A DNA stretch of 14,189 bases, taken from Clostridium sp. GTDB lineage: Bacteria; Bacillota; Clostridia; Clostridiales; Clostridiaceae. Positions within the stretch are counted from its first letter, which is position 1; every line of letters begins with the position of its first letter. The translations under genes and the position numbers were made by a program. Under the pieces are notes generated by a model. That model was given only the letters and a program-made list of their open reading frames with translations. It had not been told where the DNA came from and did not search any database. The stretch is from positions 1-14,189 of the forward strand of contig JAAZGI010000033.1 in the NCBI GenBank assembly GCA_012511315.1, read 5' to 3'. Below, in pieces: positions 13,273-14,189 of the stretch.

Positions 13273-14098
13273 ATTCGAAGATGTTAAACAACCTCTACGA
13301 GATAATCGCTACTTTGGTGCCTTGTTTTTAATCCCCATTTTCTTAGCTTTTATTATGGGTGGTATTTGGCTGCAGTTGGTGGTGTCAATCATGGGCCTAA
13401 GAGCCATGTATGAATTCTTTGCAGTCATCAAAGTAAAAAAAATAAAACCCATTGAAAGTGCAGGCTATATGGGTGGTACCTTCCTATTTGGGTTATTTAT
13501 TCTCGGCTATGGTGATTTTAGGGTGTTATCCATTATGATTTTACTCGTAACGGTAGCGGCTATGATTATCTCCGTGTTCCGCCGCAACTATAATTTTATG
13601 GATGCGGCAGTAACCATCATGGGCTTTATTTATACCATCGTCTTTTTCGCCTTGATTCTTTTGATTTATGAGATGGCAGGGGGGAAGTACTATATTCTCA
13701 CCATTTTCACCATTGCTTGGATTTGTGATACCACCGCTTATTTTACAGGACGTTTCTTTGGCAAGCGAAAGCTGATCCCAGCCGTGTCACCTAAGAAAAC
13801 GGTGGAAGGTGCCATTGGCGGTCTAATCGGTGGAGCTTTGGCTACTATGTTCTTTGGCCTGGCCTTAAGTTATACGGGTCGCGAAGTGATGCAACCATTG
13901 CATTTTCTAGCCATGGGCTTTATCGGTTCATTCTTCTCCCAAATTGGCGATCTGATCGCGTCCTCCATCAAACGAGATGCGGGGGTTAAAGATTATCCCA
14001 AGTTAATTCCCGGACATGGTGGTATCCTGGATCGGTTTGATTCGATTCTATTGGCAGCTGTCTCAGTATTTATTTATCTGATCGTGTTTATTGCCTAA
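13265..14098 (+). CDS. cdsA: phosphatidate cytidylyltransferase (CDP-diglyceride synthase)
   Basis: Integral membrane enzyme that makes CDP-diacylglycerol from phosphatidate and CTP, the branch point to the anionic phospholipids. Multiple hydrophobic segments fill nearly the whole protein (for example LIPIFLAFIMGGIWL, then FIYTIVFFALILLIY). WICDTTAYFTGRFFGKRKLIP and SPKKTVEGAIGGLIGG are conserved CDP-synthase segments. The family signature lies at residues 233–259: SSIKRD…KD…PGHGGILDR with its acidic residues intact. 277 residues from ATG 13265, which has GGAGGAG (13249–13255) upstream inside uppS. The uppS TAG lies 8 bases into this gene, so translation is coupled. Last gene of the cluster in this window; dxr would be expected next in many relatives, but a terminator follows. 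Confidence 0.97.
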   Translation: MDRFEDVKQPLRDNRYFGALFLIPIFLAFIMGGIWLQLVVSIMGLRAMYEFFAVIKVKKIKPIESAGYMGGTFLFGLFILGYGDFRVLSIMILLVTVAAMIISVFRRNYNFMDAAVTIMGFIYTIVFFALILLIYEMAGGKYYILTIFTIAWICDTTAYFTGRFFGKRKLIPAVSPKKTVEGAIGGLIGGALATMFFGLALSYTGREVMQPLHFLAMGFIGSFFSQIGDLIASSIKRDAGVKDYPKLIPGHGGILDRFDSILLAAVSVFIYLIVFIA

Positions 14099-14138
14099 GC
14101 TAGAAATCATAAACACATAAACCCATTTACTATTTAAA

Positions 14139-14168
14139 AGAGATCCTAAATAAAGGGTCTCTTTTTTT
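14139..14168 (+). terminator. Rho-independent terminator after cdsA
   Basis: AGAGATCC (14139–14146), loop TAAATAAA, GGGTCTCT (14155–14162; one G·T pair), followed by six more T. Ends the pyrH–cdsA transcript. Confidence 0.88.
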
Positions 14169-14170
14169 CG

Positions 14171-14189
14171 TGCGCCCAGCATGGGCGCA
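14171..14189. repeat. GC-rich inverted repeat at the window edge
   Basis: TGCGCCC (14171–14177), loop AGCAT, GGGCGCA (14183–14189): a perfect 7-bp stem, strikingly GC-rich against its surroundings. It ends exactly at the last base, so its real extent is unknown. Confidence 0.6.

Overview
The window is low-GC Firmicutes DNA, most likely from an anaerobic clostridial lineage. It carries the conserved order dprA – topA – codY … rpsB – tsf – pyrH – frr – uppS – cdsA, strong AGGAGG-type ribosome binding sites, a T-box in front of tyrS, and Rho-independent terminators with T-runs. All genes lie on the + strand. No tRNA, rRNA, insertion sequence, prophage or CRISPR array is visible.

Layout. 1–816: 3' part of dprA, cut by the window start. 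1087–3195: topA. 3341–4114: codY, closed by a 16-bp-stem terminator. 4115–6206: a mostly empty spacer, then a complete tyrosine T-box leader and tyrS; this unit is bracketed by a perfect 21-bp direct repeat. 6460–7848: tcyP-type L-cystine symporter. 7930–8217: a small gene interrupted by one in-frame TGA, read here as a HesB-like selenoprotein. 8218–8807: repeat-rich spacer plus the rpsB promoter and a structured leader. 8808–10975: rpsB, a glutaredoxin-like selenoprotein gene (in-frame TGA, motif U-P-G-C), and tsf. 11183–14098: pyrH, frr, uppS and cdsA, closely packed and ended by a terminator.

The most interesting signal is selenocysteine coding. Two short genes are invisible to ordinary ORF calling because each contains one in-frame TGA: the HesB-like gene (TGA 8020–8022, followed by a perfect 6-bp hairpin with a G-starting loop at the distance expected of a bacterial SECIS) and the glutaredoxin-like gene (TGA 9690–9692, in the position of the first redox Cys). 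A third, speculative case is tsf. It is the only gene here that would end in TGA; all twelve others use TAA or TAG. The TGA is followed at once by 22 further sense codons and a strong hairpin, so EF-Ts may carry a selenocysteine-containing tail.

How the genes fit together. The right half supplies translation (S2, EF-Ts, ribosome recycling factor), UMP kinase and envelope lipid steps (UppS, CdsA). The block between codY and rpsB (tyrS, cystine symporter, HesB-like selenoprotein) looks like an accessory insertion with an amino-acid and sulfur/selenium redox flavour. CodY is the global nutrient regulator of such transport genes in relatives, although no convincing CodY box was found. The selenocysteine machinery itself (selA, selB, selC, selD) is not in the window.
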